Source: Halioglobus sp.
Lineage (GTDB): Bacteria; Pseudomonadota; Gammaproteobacteria; Pseudomonadales; Halieaceae
Direction: 5' to 3'
Assembly (NCBI GenBank): GCA_029287595.1
Contig: JARFQU010000185.1
Span: 1 to 47,495 of the forward strand
Length of the DNA stretch: 47,495 nucleotides
Shown here one piece after another: positions 8,404 to 17,414 of the stretch; the first letter of the stretch is position 1, and each line of letters starts with the position of its first letter. The notes under the pieces are model-generated. The model searched no databases. It was not told the DNA's origin and worked only from the letters and a program-made list of their open reading frames with translations. Position numbers and translations under genes: made by a program.

Positions 8404-8670
8404 ATGAACCAGATGCGTAAGGATGATCTGCGGCCGCATACCAAATTTCGTGCCAGTCGTTACTACACCCAGGCAGGCCAGTGGTTTTTTCGCACTCGTG
8501 AGGGCAGCGCCCAGGGGCCTTTCGACAGCAGGTTGGATGCCCAGTATGCGCTCAATACCTATACCCGGGTGTTCAGTGACCTGGACTTTCACAGCCACCT
8601 TCTGGCTGGGGGGCTGTGTAAAGCAGTCAATAAGTTGTCATTGGTACCGATCCAGATGCAGTGGCGTTAG
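8404..8670 (+). CDS. small DUF6316-like protein
   Basis: An 88-residue protein starting at the ATG at 8404, with AAGGGG upstream. The pattern of a phenylalanine/arginine-rich start, W-F-F-R-T-R-E-G, then GPF and an alanine-rich helix resembles DUF6316 proteins of Pseudomonas and relatives, as I recall them. No function is known to me. It is cytosolic, without signal peptide or cysteines of note except one near the C-terminus. It sits alone between the PhlG-like and the flavin monooxygenase genes on the same strand. Confidence 0.6.
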   Translation: MNQMRKDDLRPHTKFRASRYYTQAGQWFFRTREGSAQGPFDSRLDAQYALNTYTRVFSDLDFHSHLLAGGLCKAVNKLSLVPIQMQWR

Positions 8671-8725
8671 CCACCTTAGAAAGCCTGTATTATAGTGGGA
8701 ATTCGGCCCTATAAAGGTTACCACT

Positions 8726-10255
8726 ATGGATACAGTCGCCCCGCCGCCAGCCCAGGCTCTGGAAGAGGTGGCGCATTTTGATGTACTGATCGTCGGGGCC
8801 GGTATTTCCGGTATTGGTGCGGCACATCACCTGGGCGAAAAGTGCCCTGGTAAGACTTTCGTCATGCTGGAAACCAAGGCGTCTTTCGGCGGTACCTGGC
8901 GCCAGCACACTTACCCGGGTATTCGCTCTGACAGTGACCTGTATACCTTTGGCTACGAATTCAAGCCCTGGACCGGGCAGCCGATCGCCAACGGTAAGGC
9001 CATCCTCAACTACCTGGAAGAGGCCATCGAGGACGACGATATCGCCGAGCATATCCGCTACCAGCACGAGGTGCTCAGCGCCTCCTGGTCAAGCGAGAAA
9101 CAGGCCTGGCTGCTGCAGGTCCGGCGCAATGACAATGGCGACACCGTGTTTTTCAGCTGCAATTTTCTGTGGATGTGCCAGGGCTACTATCGACATGCGC
9201 AAGGATATACACCGCAGTGGCAGGGTATGGAGGATTTTGCAGGGCCTATTGTGCATCCGCAGACCTGGCCGGAAGATCTGGATTATCGCGGCAAACGTGT
9301 GGTGGTCATTGGCTCCGGTGCAACGGCCGCTACCTTGATTCCCAGCATGGCTGATGACTGTGAACATATCACCATGCTGCAGCGCTCTCCCACATACTTC
9401 TGGACCGGCGAGAATCGTAATGAGTTGGCTGACCAGTTACGCGAGCTTGATGTGCCTGAGGAATGGGTACACGAGATCGTGCGCCGCAGCATCCTCAAGC
9501 TAGCACAGGAAATCCAGTACGCGTCAGTGTCTGATCCGGACATTATCAAGGAGGAGCTGTTCAGGGTGATACGCGAGTACCTGGGCGAAGATTTTGATAT
9601 GAGCCATTTCACGCCCAGCTACCGTCCCTGGCAGCAGCGACTGGCCTATGTTCCCGATGGTGACCTGTTTGAGAGTATCAAGGCCGGGAAAGTGTCTGTG
9701 GTTACCGATACCATCGATCGCTTTACCGAAAGCGGCATCCTGACAGATTCTGGAGAGCTTTTGGAAGCCGACATCATTATTACCGCTACTGGCTTCAATC
9801 TAAGCGTGATGGGCGATATCGCCTTCGAAGTCGATGGTGAGGCGGTGGATTTCGGCAAAACCTTTACTTACCGTGGTCTGATGAATTCCGGCGTGCCCAA
9901 TATGGCGTTCATGTTCGGCTACTTGCGCACCAGCTGGACCATGCGCGTAGACCTGGCGAGCGACTTCGTGTGTAAGTTGCTCAATCATATGGATTCCAAA
10001 GGAGCACGTGTCTGTACCCCGACCTTGCGCGAGCAGGATCGCAGCATGGCCGTGCTGCCCTGGATCGACGAGGAAGAGTTCAACCCCGGTTATATGCAGC
10101 GCAGCAAGCACCTGATGCCGAAGCGCGGCGATGTTGAGCCCTGGACCTTTAGCGCAGACTATTATACCGAGAGGGAGCAACTGCCTCTGGTGGATCTGGA
10201 TGAGGATGTACTGGTATATGAAGGGGCTCGGCAAACCGGCTCGGTATCGCTTTGA
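8726..10255 (+). CDS. flavin-containing Baeyer-Villiger-type monooxygenase (EthA-like)
   Basis: The 509-residue protein carries the FAD motif GAGISG at 24-29, GGTWRQHTYPG at 55-65, the Baeyer-Villiger signature F171-A-G-x3-H177-x3-W181-P, and the NADPH motif IGSGAT at 195-200. Length and domain order match the EthA/short type I BVMO group, which lacks the N-terminal extension seen in the other monooxygenase of this window. Expected reaction: NADPH- and O2-dependent conversion of a ketone to an ester or lactone in the cytosol. It converges on an alpha/beta-hydrolase lipoprotein gene. The substrate is unknown. Confidence 0.9.
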   Translation: MDTVAPPPAQALEEVAHFDVLIVGAGISGIGAAHHLGEKCPGKTFVMLETKASFGGTWRQHTYPGIRSDSDLYTFGYEFKPWTGQPIANGKAILNYLEEAIEDDDIAEHIRYQHEVLSASWSSEKQAWLLQVRRNDNGDTVFFSCNFLWMCQGYYRHAQGYTPQWQGMEDFAGPIVHPQTWPEDLDYRGKRVVVIGSGATAATLIPSMADDCEHITMLQRSPTYFWTGENRNELADQLRELDVPEEWVHEIVRRSILKLAQEIQYASVSDPDIIKEELFRVIREYLGEDFDMSHFTPSYRPWQQRLAYVPDGDLFESIKAGKVSVVTDTIDRFTESGILTDSGELLEADIIITATGFNLSVMGDIAFEVDGEAVDFGKTFTYRGLMNSGVPNMAFMFGYLRTSWTMRVDLASDFVCKLLNHMDSKGARVCTPTLREQDRSMAVLPWIDEEEFNPGYMQRSKHLMPKRGDVEPWTFSADYYTEREQLPLVDLDEDVLVYEGARQTGSVSL

Positions 10256-10365
10256 ATAATCCGGTATGGACGGCCCCCCCGTAAATAGCGTCAGTTTGAG
10301 TCAGCGCGGTGACGGCAGCCCGGCGCGAACTGCGGGTTCGACGACTGGCAGCGGTAGCTGGGCTT

Positions 10366-12267
10366 TTACTGGCTGTTACGCTGGATGAATTGCAGCAGGG
10401 GCCCTATGACGTTGTTGCCCTCACCGTCGTTGGCAGTCAATACATCGACATGCGCATAGCCATCGGAAATATGGACCTCAAAGCCCCCTGCGATCTCTCC
10501 GTAGCTGGGGAACGCAACGCTGGGCTGCTCCGCTTCCAGCACGCGAGCCGTCATGCCGTCACAGGAGGGGGCGGCGCAGGGCGCGATAGCCTGCGCAAAG
10601 TCCAGGAAGGAGCCCGGTACCGGCGTCAGGCCGTTACTGGCGGCAAAGCCGATCACGGGAATGTCAATGCGCGCCGCCTGGGTGCGATTGTCGATATCAG
10701 TTCGACCTCTACCCTGTGGTGGCGGGGCGGACAGGTCGGTAGTATCCAGGCCCAGGCCCTCAGTGACTATTAGCCCGGATGAGGGGTAGTACCAGTCGAA
10801 AAAATTGCTCTCACCGCGATAAGTGACCGGCACGATGCGGCCTTTGAAATCGCTAACCTCAACTTCCACACCCCAGACCCTGCCCCTGCGCGGCTCTGTG
10901 GGAGCGGGACCGTTATCTGTGAAAACGTCCTCCGGCAGCGTTTCGTCCGGATTCAGCCAGGTCGTCAGCCCGTCGACTTCGGGGCCCAAAGCGCCTATGG
11001 AAGTGGCCAGGAAGGGCGCGGCCGCGGCACCCAGTCCGTCGTCGTCCAGGTACTGCCCGTAGAGCGAAATAGATGTGCCCGGCTTGCCACCAAGGAGAAA
11101 GCGTACCGGCAACAACTCTGGCACCACTGCCAGAGCATTGTTGCCGCTAATGCCGTTCTGGTCCTGTTGCAATATGGATAAACCCGTGTCTCCGGAAAAA
11201 TCACCATCCATTGCCACCAGCTCGCCGGCGGCAAACGTGGCGGTGTTGATCACGCTCGTTGCATAGGCCGGCGTGGGTTCGGTGCAGGAGGTATTGCTGA
11301 AGGCTGCGCAGTCATTCGTCTCGGTTTCTACTGTGCATGCGGTCAGACCGTCAATGCAGCGCGGCGCCTGGTCCCGGACCGCCCCGAACAAGCCGCCGTC
11401 GAAGCGCGCCTCAATGCGGTCCAGCAAGTCTGCGTCGGGTTGTTCCTGGACGCCGCTGCCACCGCCCTCCAGTAGTATCAGTCCACGTATTTTCTGGTAA
11501 CCGGCCTCAACGCTGTCGGTGGCGGGGTCAAAATCGGTGGCCGCATAGTTGGCGGCAAAGCCAGTCCCCGCCGAATGTCCACCCAGGAATACATTGCCGG
11601 CCCGCGCGGTTTCCCGGGCGCGCGTTACCACCGCGTCTATATCCAGAGAGTGGACCAGGGGTGTCCAGTTGGCAATAAAAGGCACGTCGCTGCTGATGTT
11701 ATAGGTGATCAGTCGCCTGTTCGGGCCCTCCTGGAGGCGCGGGTCCAGGTCCAGCCCCAGTTGTTCACCAAACAGGAAATCCAGGCCCAGCTGGGGATCT
11801 TGTTCCTGTTCCGCAAGCTCCAGGCCAACGCGATCCTCCAGTAACTCCGAGCGCCGGTCCATCGCCCAGATTTCTATCACCATGGTGGCCTCATCGCGTA
11901 TGCGTGGTATCAGTTGATCTGCGAGCACTGCAAAGTTGGTGGCGCCGCCTTCAAAGCCGGGCATCAGCACCAGAATGGCGTCAGGTTGCAGCTCCGCTGC
12001 ATTTGAGAGGTAGTAACGGGTGTAAACCGCCTGGTTGAGGTCCGGCCCCCCAGCGCCAAATTGCGCCAGTAGTTTGGGGTTGTCCACCACCACGCCTGGG
12101 CTGCCGGGTGTCTGCTTTGGTTGCGCGGCACTGGCAATACGCAGTGTCTGCTGTTCCAGTGTCGCTGGCTCCAGCGCCACCGGTTTGCGGGTACCGTCGC
12201 TATCGCTACAGGCGCTGGACAGAATGATGCAAAAGGCAAGGGCAGCGAGCCCGCCGTAGCTATTCAT
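10366..12267 (-). CDS. large alpha/beta-hydrolase-like lipoprotein
   Basis: The 633-residue product has a lipoprotein signal peptide ending in LSSAC, with Cys20 as the lipidation site, so it is probably anchored in the outer or inner membrane facing the periplasm or outside. The nucleophile elbow GHSAG is at 230-234 (Ser232), after an LMPGFEGGATNF oxyanion-type loop; His606 (YAHVDV) is the likely catalytic base. Large inserted regions, with several cysteines around 300-340, separate elbow and base. I read it as an esterase or lipase of unknown substrate; the family is not one I can name. The gene is transcribed away from the OmpA-type gene's terminator. Confidence 0.75.
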   Translation of the reverse strand: MNSYGGLAALAFCIILSSACSDSDGTRKPVALEPATLEQQTLRIASAAQPKQTPGSPGVVVDNPKLLAQFGAGGPDLNQAVYTRYYLSNAAELQPDAILVLMPGFEGGATNFAVLADQLIPRIRDEATMVIEIWAMDRRSELLEDRVGLELAEQEQDPQLGLDFLFGEQLGLDLDPRLQEGPNRRLITYNISSDVPFIANWTPLVHSLDIDAVVTRARETARAGNVFLGGHSAGTGFAANYAATDFDPATDSVEAGYQKIRGLILLEGGGSGVQEQPDADLLDRIEARFDGGLFGAVRDQAPRCIDGLTACTVETETNDCAAFSNTSCTEPTPAYATSVINTATFAAGELVAMDGDFSGDTGLSILQQDQNGISGNNALAVVPELLPVRFLLGGKPGTSISLYGQYLDDDGLGAAAAPFLATSIGALGPEVDGLTTWLNPDETLPEDVFTDNGPAPTEPRRGRVWGVEVEVSDFKGRIVPVTYRGESNFFDWYYPSSGLIVTEGLGLDTTDLSAPPPQGRGRTDIDNRTQAARIDIPVIGFAASNGLTPVPGSFLDFAQAIAPCAAPSCDGMTARVLEAEQPSVAFPSYGEIAGGFEVHISDGYAHVDVLTANDGEGNNVIGPLLQFIQRNSQ

Positions 12268-12308
12268 ATCGGGGAATCCAGTTGTTGTAGTGCGGGTGCT
12301 GTATACAT

Positions 12309-12334
12309 TGGGGGCTGGCGGCAGCCAGCCCCCA
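12309..12334 (-). terminator. strong hairpin, probable terminator of the VWA-OmpA gene
   Basis: An 11-bp perfect stem (GGGGGCTGGC at 12310-12319 with GCCAGCCCCC at 12324-12333, plus a flanking T-A pair) closes on a four-base loop. It lies 14 bases after the stop codon of the minus-strand VWA-OmpA gene and before the next minus-strand gene. No long U-tract follows, but stem strength and position favour termination or mRNA protection. Confidence 0.7.
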
Positions 12335-12348
12335 TGCAGGATTGTCGC

Positions 12349-13437
12349 CTAGTTGGCTGCTCGCTGTGAGGTGCCCACATGGATCTCCACGCGGCGATTC
12401 AATGCGCGTCCTTCTTCCGTATCGTTACTGGCAGCGGGCTCACTTTCACCCTTGCCGCTGACATCGATAATGCTGGCATCGACGCCTCTGCTCACGAGGT
12501 GGTCTTTCACTGCCATAGCACGTCGCTCAGACAGGGCCTGGTTGTAATCTTCAGCGCCCATGCTGTCAGTGTGACCGATAACATCTATATCGATTATGCT
12601 GACGCCTTTGCTGTTGATAGCGTCTGCCAGGTTTTGCAGTTCTGCCTTACCCTGGTCCTTGAGGACGGCCTTGTCGAAATCAAACAGGGCGGTGGCCGAT
12701 ACCGAGTGCTTTTCGTAGACCAGCGGTGCCAGCAACGTCGCGGTGACATAGTTGGCCATGCTACCGGCTGAAGCCAGATCTTCGGCAGTAGTGGCGCTGT
12801 CGCAACCGGCTACATTGGTAATCTCCGCGATCAGTGCGTCACCGCTGGTGTTGTCGCCTACCTTTACGGTGTGGATACACACTTTATCGCCGTGCTGGGC
12901 CTTCAATTGCGCCACGGATGCGCGCACCGCGTTGGCGTCCAACCACTGGAAGTCGCTGACGATCACAACGGCGATATCGCCACTCTGTCCGGCCAGCGCC
13001 GTGGTGGTGGCGTCTACGCCGTCAGACATGGGAGTGGTGCCGCCGGCGCATGCGATGCTGCCCAGCGCCGATGCGAAATCGGCAGCCTGGTGATTCGTCA
13101 TGCCGTAATCCGTCGAGGCCGTGCCCTGACCTATACACCGGCCTGTGCTCTTGCCAAAAGTGACCAGACCGGCATCAAATTTTACCGGCGGTACCGTGCT
13201 GTTGAAACTGGCGACCAGATCCTGGGCGATATGCATCTTCGGACGATCCTGGTAGTCATCTTTCATAGACGAGGAGACATCAAGCAATACCACGAAGGAA
13301 TCCACCTTAGGTGCGTATGCGTCGAGGTCTATAGCCTGTGCTTGCGTCGCGGCCGGTGTGTAAGGCGTACTGCTGCAGGCCGTTATCAGGCCCAGGGACA
13401 AAACTGTACACAAGGCCAATAGGGTTTTTTTAAACAT
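12349..13437 (-). CDS. VWA domain-containing OmpA-family lipoprotein
   Basis: The 362-residue product begins with a lipoprotein signal (LITAC, Cys21). Residues about 45-225 form a von Willebrand A domain with an intact MIDAS start D53-V-S55-S-S57 (DxSxS). Residues about 245-355 are an OmpA C-terminal peptidoglycan-binding domain (FDFDKAVLKDQG, IGHTDSMGAEDYN, LSERRA, NRRVEI). A likely role is a surface or periplasmic adhesion or scaffold protein tethered to outer membrane and cell wall. I chose the ATG at 13437, five bases after GGAGA, over the in-frame TTG at 13449. It has its own probable terminator. Confidence 0.92.
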   Translation of the reverse strand: MFKKTLLALCTVLSLGLITACSSTPYTPAATQAQAIDLDAYAPKVDSFVVLLDVSSSMKDDYQDRPKMHIAQDLVASFNSTVPPVKFDAGLVTFGKSTGRCIGQGTASTDYGMTNHQAADFASALGSIACAGGTTPMSDGVDATTTALAGQSGDIAVVIVSDFQWLDANAVRASVAQLKAQHGDKVCIHTVKVGDNTSGDALIAEITNVAGCDSATTAEDLASAGSMANYVTATLLAPLVYEKHSVSATALFDFDKAVLKDQGKAELQNLADAINSKGVSIIDIDVIGHTDSMGAEDYNQALSERRAMAVKDHLVSRGVDASIIDVSGKGESEPAASNDTEEGRALNRRVEIHVGTSQRAAN

Positions 13438-13690
13438 ATGGATCTCCAATTTGCGGTTTATTGGTGCTGTTCCCGGGGTACACGAGCTACCTGCAGCTGG
13501 GCGTCAGGCGATCGCTGGAATCTTGGCGGAATAGTAGACCATACTCTTGCGGATGTGACCAGTAGCTGACCAGATTAATGGGTAAAATCAGAGCGGTACA
13601 AAACCTTGTCGAGTGGTTTGGTGTGTTCATGCGGCGGCAGTCGGTTTAAAATGGCGCACTATGTCACCATGTCCAGGAGTGGAAAGCAGC

Positions 13691-14362
13691 ATGATCGATT
13701 TTACAGACAAGGTAGTGGTAGTTACCGGGGCGGCCGGTGCATTGGGCAGCGCGGTAGTCGCCAATTTTGAGACCCTGGGCGCGAAGGTGGCGGGCCTGGA
13801 CATCGCGGAACAGCCGGGGATCATGCACTGCGATTTATTTGACCCTGAGAGTTGTGTGGCTGCGGTAACACGGGTGTGCGATCAATATGCCGGTATCGAT
13901 ATTCTGGTAAACGTCGCGGGGGGTTTCGCCATGGGTGAGGCAGTGCACGAAACCTCCGCCGGGACCTGGCAATTGATGCATGACCTCAACGCGGGCTCAG
14001 TGCTGCATATGGCGCAGGCCGTGGTGCCCGCCATGTTGCAGGCGAGGGCGGGAAAAATCGTGAATATCGCCGCCAGAGCCGGGTTGCGCGGCGCAGCCGG
14101 TATGGGGGCCTATGTGGCATCCAAAAGCGTTGTCATCCGCCTCACCGAGACCCTTTCCGAGGAGCTCAGGGGCAGCGGCATCAATGTGAATTGTGTGCTG
14201 CCCAGTATCATCGATACGCCAGCCAATCGCGCGGCGATGCCCGATGCGGATTTCCGCCAATGGGTGGCGCCCGCCAGCCTCGCCGGTGTAATCGGCTTCC
14301 TGGCCAGCGACCTGGCCAGGGATGTTCACGGTGCGGCTCTGCCTGTAGAGGGCTTGAGTTAG
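13691..14362 (+). CDS. SDR family protein lacking the usual catalytic serine
   Basis: A 223-residue short-chain dehydrogenase. Cofactor motif TGAAGALG at 12-19; Tyr141 and Lys145 form YxxxK. Thirteen residues before Tyr, where classical SDRs have the catalytic Ser, there is Ala128 (IVNIAARAG), and the NNAG motif is NVAG. The product is short, ending soon after a GAALPVEGLS C-terminus. The start at 13691 gives the normal SDR beginning (MIDFTDKVVVVTG). It may reduce an unusual substrate, as dihydropteridine-reductase-like SDRs that also lack Ser do, or be catalytically weak. Its stop codon overlaps that of the convergent acyl-CoA dehydrogenase gene. Confidence 0.85.
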   Translation: MIDFTDKVVVVTGAAGALGSAVVANFETLGAKVAGLDIAEQPGIMHCDLFDPESCVAAVTRVCDQYAGIDILVNVAGGFAMGEAVHETSAGTWQLMHDLNAGSVLHMAQAVVPAMLQARAGKIVNIAARAGLRGAAGMGAYVASKSVVIRLTETLSEELRGSGINVNCVLPSIIDTPANRAAMPDADFRQWVAPASLAGVIGFLASDLARDVHGAALPVEGLS

Positions 14363-15588
14363 TCCTGTTCGGGCGCGTAGCGATTGATAATCATTTTCCC
14401 CAGGGCCATCTGGTGTACCTGGTCGGGTCCATCTGCCTGGCGGCACCAACGCGCGTAGTTAAAAGCCTCCGCCATGCAGTAATCTTCGGTAAGACCACCC
14501 GCCCCGTGTATTTGCATGCAGCGGTCGATGATGTTCTGCACCATCAGTGGCACGCTGGTTTTGCTTGCTGCAATGAAGTCCAGGGCGCCCTTGGGGCCTA
14601 CCTCATCCATGCGCAGGCAGGTTTTCAATACCAGTAACCTGGCCATCTCGATTTCGGAGAAGCACCTGGAGATGTCCTCTCGCACCGACTGGTGCTTACT
14701 TAGCGCACGGCCGAATGTGGTGCGGCTGGTGGCCCGCTTACAGGCCAGCTCCAGTGAGCGCTGCGCGGCCCCTATCAGGCGCATACAGTGGTGAATGCGG
14801 CCGGGGCCCAGCCTGCCCTGAGCGATTTCAAAGCCGCGGCCCTCGCCGAGTAAAACGTTTTCCAGGGGTACACGCACATCCCTGAATACGATTTCCGCGT
14901 GGCCTATGGGCGCGTCGTCATAGCCCAGGGTGGTCAGTGGTCGCAGTATTTCCAGCCCGGGAGTCTCTTTGGGCACAAGGACCTGGCTCTGTTGCTTGTG
15001 GCGGTTCGGGTTATCCGGATCGGACTTGCCCATGACGATAAATATCTTGCAGCGTTCATACATTGCACCGGTGATAAACCATTTGCGCCCGTTCAACACC
15101 CATTCGTCGCCGTCGCGGGCGATACTCAGTTCGATATTGGTGGCATCGGAGGAGGCTACCTGGGGTTCCGTCATGGCGTAGGAGGAGCGAATATCGCCGT
15201 TCAGCAGGGGGCTTAACCACTGGGCACGCTGTGCCTCGGTGCCATACTTCATGAACACTTCCATATTGCCGGTGTCGGGCGCGTTGCAGTTGAATACCTC
15301 CGGGGACCACAACACACGGCCCATGATTTCCGCCAGCGGGGCGTAGTCGAAGTTACTGAATCCATCGTGATCGCAGTACTGTGCATGTGATGGCGGGATA
15401 AACAGGTTCCAAAGTCCGGCCTCACGGGCCTTAACCTTGAGTTCTTCCATCAGCGGCAGGTAAGCAAAGCGATTGCCTGCTGCGCTCAGCTGTTCTGCGT
15501 AGGTGTGCTCGTTAGGGTAGATATGCTCATCCATAAAGGCGGCGAGCCGGGCCTGTATCTCTATGGATGCTGCGCTGAATTCAAACAT
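14359..15588 (-). CDS. acyl-CoA dehydrogenase, ACAD10/11-like
   Basis: The 409-residue protein has the N-terminal helical, middle beta (YAMTEPQVASSDATN, WFITGA) and C-terminal helical domains of FAD acyl-CoA dehydrogenases. The late segment ADGPDQVH (385-392) and IHGAGGLTEDY are typical of the ACAD10/11-like branch, where Asp or Glu in this loop is thought to be the base; here the usual Glu is Gln390, leaving Asp389. The reaction is alpha,beta-desaturation of an acyl-CoA with electrons passed to ETF. CAGGGG precedes the ATG. Tail-to-tail overlap with the SDR gene (shared TTAG) is unusual but clear. Confidence 0.92.
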   Translation of the reverse strand: MFEFSAASIEIQARLAAFMDEHIYPNEHTYAEQLSAAGNRFAYLPLMEELKVKAREAGLWNLFIPPSHAQYCDHDGFSNFDYAPLAEIMGRVLWSPEVFNCNAPDTGNMEVFMKYGTEAQRAQWLSPLLNGDIRSSYAMTEPQVASSDATNIELSIARDGDEWVLNGRKWFITGAMYERCKIFIVMGKSDPDNPNRHKQQSQVLVPKETPGLEILRPLTTLGYDDAPIGHAEIVFRDVRVPLENVLLGEGRGFEIAQGRLGPGRIHHCMRLIGAAQRSLELACKRATSRTTFGRALSKHQSVREDISRCFSEIEMARLLVLKTCLRMDEVGPKGALDFIAASKTSVPLMVQNIIDRCMQIHGAGGLTEDYCMAEAFNYARWCRQADGPDQVHQMALGKMIINRYAPEQD

Positions 15589-15686
15589 GTGTGGCCCCTG
15601 TTTTAGAAAGTTGTTAGCCCCCTGGCTGTGCCTGGCCGCTCACTCACCTGTGAGGTGGCGCATGGGGTTGGCCGGGCATGATAGAG

Positions 15687-17414
15687 CTATATAGCCCCCG
15701 CAGCCAGTTGCGTTGTCGCATAGTCGCAGGCTCTGGCGGTTAGCGCCATGTAGGTCAGTGACGGATTGACGCAGGACGATGAGGTCATGCAGGCACCGTC
15801 AGTGACAAACAGGTTGGCGACGTCGTGAGCCTGGTTGTAGGCATTGAGCACCGACTCGGAGGGATTGTCGCCCATGCGTGCGGTGCCCATCTCGTGAACT
15901 GCGCCACCGCCTATGGCATTCGGTTTGTCGACCATGCCCTGGTAGAAGACCGCGCCGGCGGCTTTCATGATGCGCGTCGCGTGGCGATTGATGTCCTGCC
16001 ACATCGCCTGTTCATTGGCGCCCCAGGCGAAATCGATGTTCACCTGTGGAATGCCAAAGCGGTCCGGCTTGTTGCGCTGCAGTACGATTTGATTGTCGGA
16101 GCGCGGCAGGCATTCGCCGAAGCCCTTCAGTGCCCAGATCCACATCCCCGGTTTGCGCAAGGTGTCTTTCAGCGAGGCGCCGAAACCCTTCCGGTTAAAC
16201 AGCATTTTCCAGTCCATACGCAACACGTTCGCCTGGAAACCATAACCGCGCAGGAAGTCCGCATCCTCGTCCTGGCCGCCCAGGTTTCTGAAGCGCGGTA
16301 TATAGCTGCCATTGGGGCGAGTGCCGAAGTAATAGCGGTCCATATCGTCCAGGAAGGTGCCGATGATGGGCGGCGACTCCAGATGATCCATCAAATGTTT
16401 TCCCAGTGCACCGCTGTGGTTTGCCAGCCCGGCGGGGAAGGTTTCGCTGGTGGAGTTGAGCATTATCTGGGTGCTGCCCACGGTGGACGCACAGAGGAAA
16501 AACAGGCGCGCACTGAAGCTTTGTCGCTCGCCGCTGCGGCTGTCTATCACCTGCACCGCGCTGATCTTGCCGCTGTCTTTGTCGTACACCAGGCGCTCTA
16601 CTACCGCATCGGGTTTCAGGGTCAGGTTTCCGGTTGCCCGGGCAGCGGGTAGGGTGGCGCTTTGCGAGCTGAAATAACTGCCTGTCGAGCATCCCCGGTG
16701 GCAGGGCCCGCAGTAATGGCAGGCGCTGCGGCCGTTATGGTCCTGCGTGAGAATGGCTGCACGACCTATGGTCATGCGCAAGTCCGGCGCTTTCCTGGAC
16801 AGCCGCTCCTTAATAGTTCGCTCTAGCGCAAAACTGGTCATGGGAGGCAGGAATTCGCTGTCGGGTAACTCCGGCCAGCCTTCAGCCTGGCCGCTGATAC
16901 CGGCAAACTTTTCCACGTGGCTGTACCAGGGAGCCAGGTCGCGGTAACCGATGGGCCAGGGGATGCCCTCCTTGTCTTGTGCATTGGCCTTGAAGTCCTG
17001 TTCGCTCCAGCGGTAGGACTGTCGCCCCCACAGCAGCGAGCGGCCACCGACCACGTCGGCGCGAAACCAGTCGAAGGGTTTATCCGGGTTGCTTATGTAG
17101 GGGTTTTCCCGGTCGTTATTCCAGAATTGGCGATTGTAGTCGCTGAAGGCATAGCTTTGGCTCTGCACCGAGTAGTCCCTGGCAAATAATTCGCGATCGG
17201 CCTTGCCCTGGTAGGGCGCCTTCCAGTCGGGGGCGTGTTCTCCCAGGTAGTCGACACCGGCGCGGATGTCGCGACCGCGTTCCAGCACCAAAACTTTAAG
17301 CCCTTTCTCGGTTAACTCCTTGGCCGCCCAGCCCCCCGTGATACCTGAGCCGATAACGATGGCGTCGAAATCGAGCGTGGTAGCTGTCATCATTTGAGGT
17401 CTTCCCTGTGCCAT
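15687..17414 (-). CDS. GMC family FAD-dependent dehydrogenase (large subunit)
   Basis: The 575-residue enzyme has the N-terminal FAD dinucleotide motif GSGITG (22-27), the GMC_oxred_N region, and a C-terminal segment with HEMGTARMG and the late SSCVNPSLTYMALTAR motif of gluconate 2-dehydrogenase-like GMC proteins. A CHYCGPCHRGC stretch in the middle matches the membrane-bound polyol/sugar dehydrogenase branch. It should oxidise an alcohol or sugar and pass electrons to the respiratory chain. Its start overlaps the stop of the upstream subunit gene (ATGA), showing translational coupling. An alternative start, eight residues in, gives MMTATT. Confidence 0.92.
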   Translation of the reverse strand: MAQGRPQMMTATTLDFDAIVIGSGITGGWAAKELTEKGLKVLVLERGRDIRAGVDYLGEHAPDWKAPYQGKADRELFARDYSVQSQSYAFSDYNRQFWNNDRENPYISNPDKPFDWFRADVVGGRSLLWGRQSYRWSEQDFKANAQDKEGIPWPIGYRDLAPWYSHVEKFAGISGQAEGWPELPDSEFLPPMTSFALERTIKERLSRKAPDLRMTIGRAAILTQDHNGRSACHYCGPCHRGCSTGSYFSSQSATLPAARATGNLTLKPDAVVERLVYDKDSGKISAVQVIDSRSGERQSFSARLFFLCASTVGSTQIMLNSTSETFPAGLANHSGALGKHLMDHLESPPIIGTFLDDMDRYYFGTRPNGSYIPRFRNLGGQDEDADFLRGYGFQANVLRMDWKMLFNRKGFGASLKDTLRKPGMWIWALKGFGECLPRSDNQIVLQRNKPDRFGIPQVNIDFAWGANEQAMWQDINRHATRIMKAAGAVFYQGMVDKPNAIGGGAVHEMGTARMGDNPSESVLNAYNQAHDVANLFVTDGACMTSSSCVNPSLTYMALTARACDYATTQLAAGAI

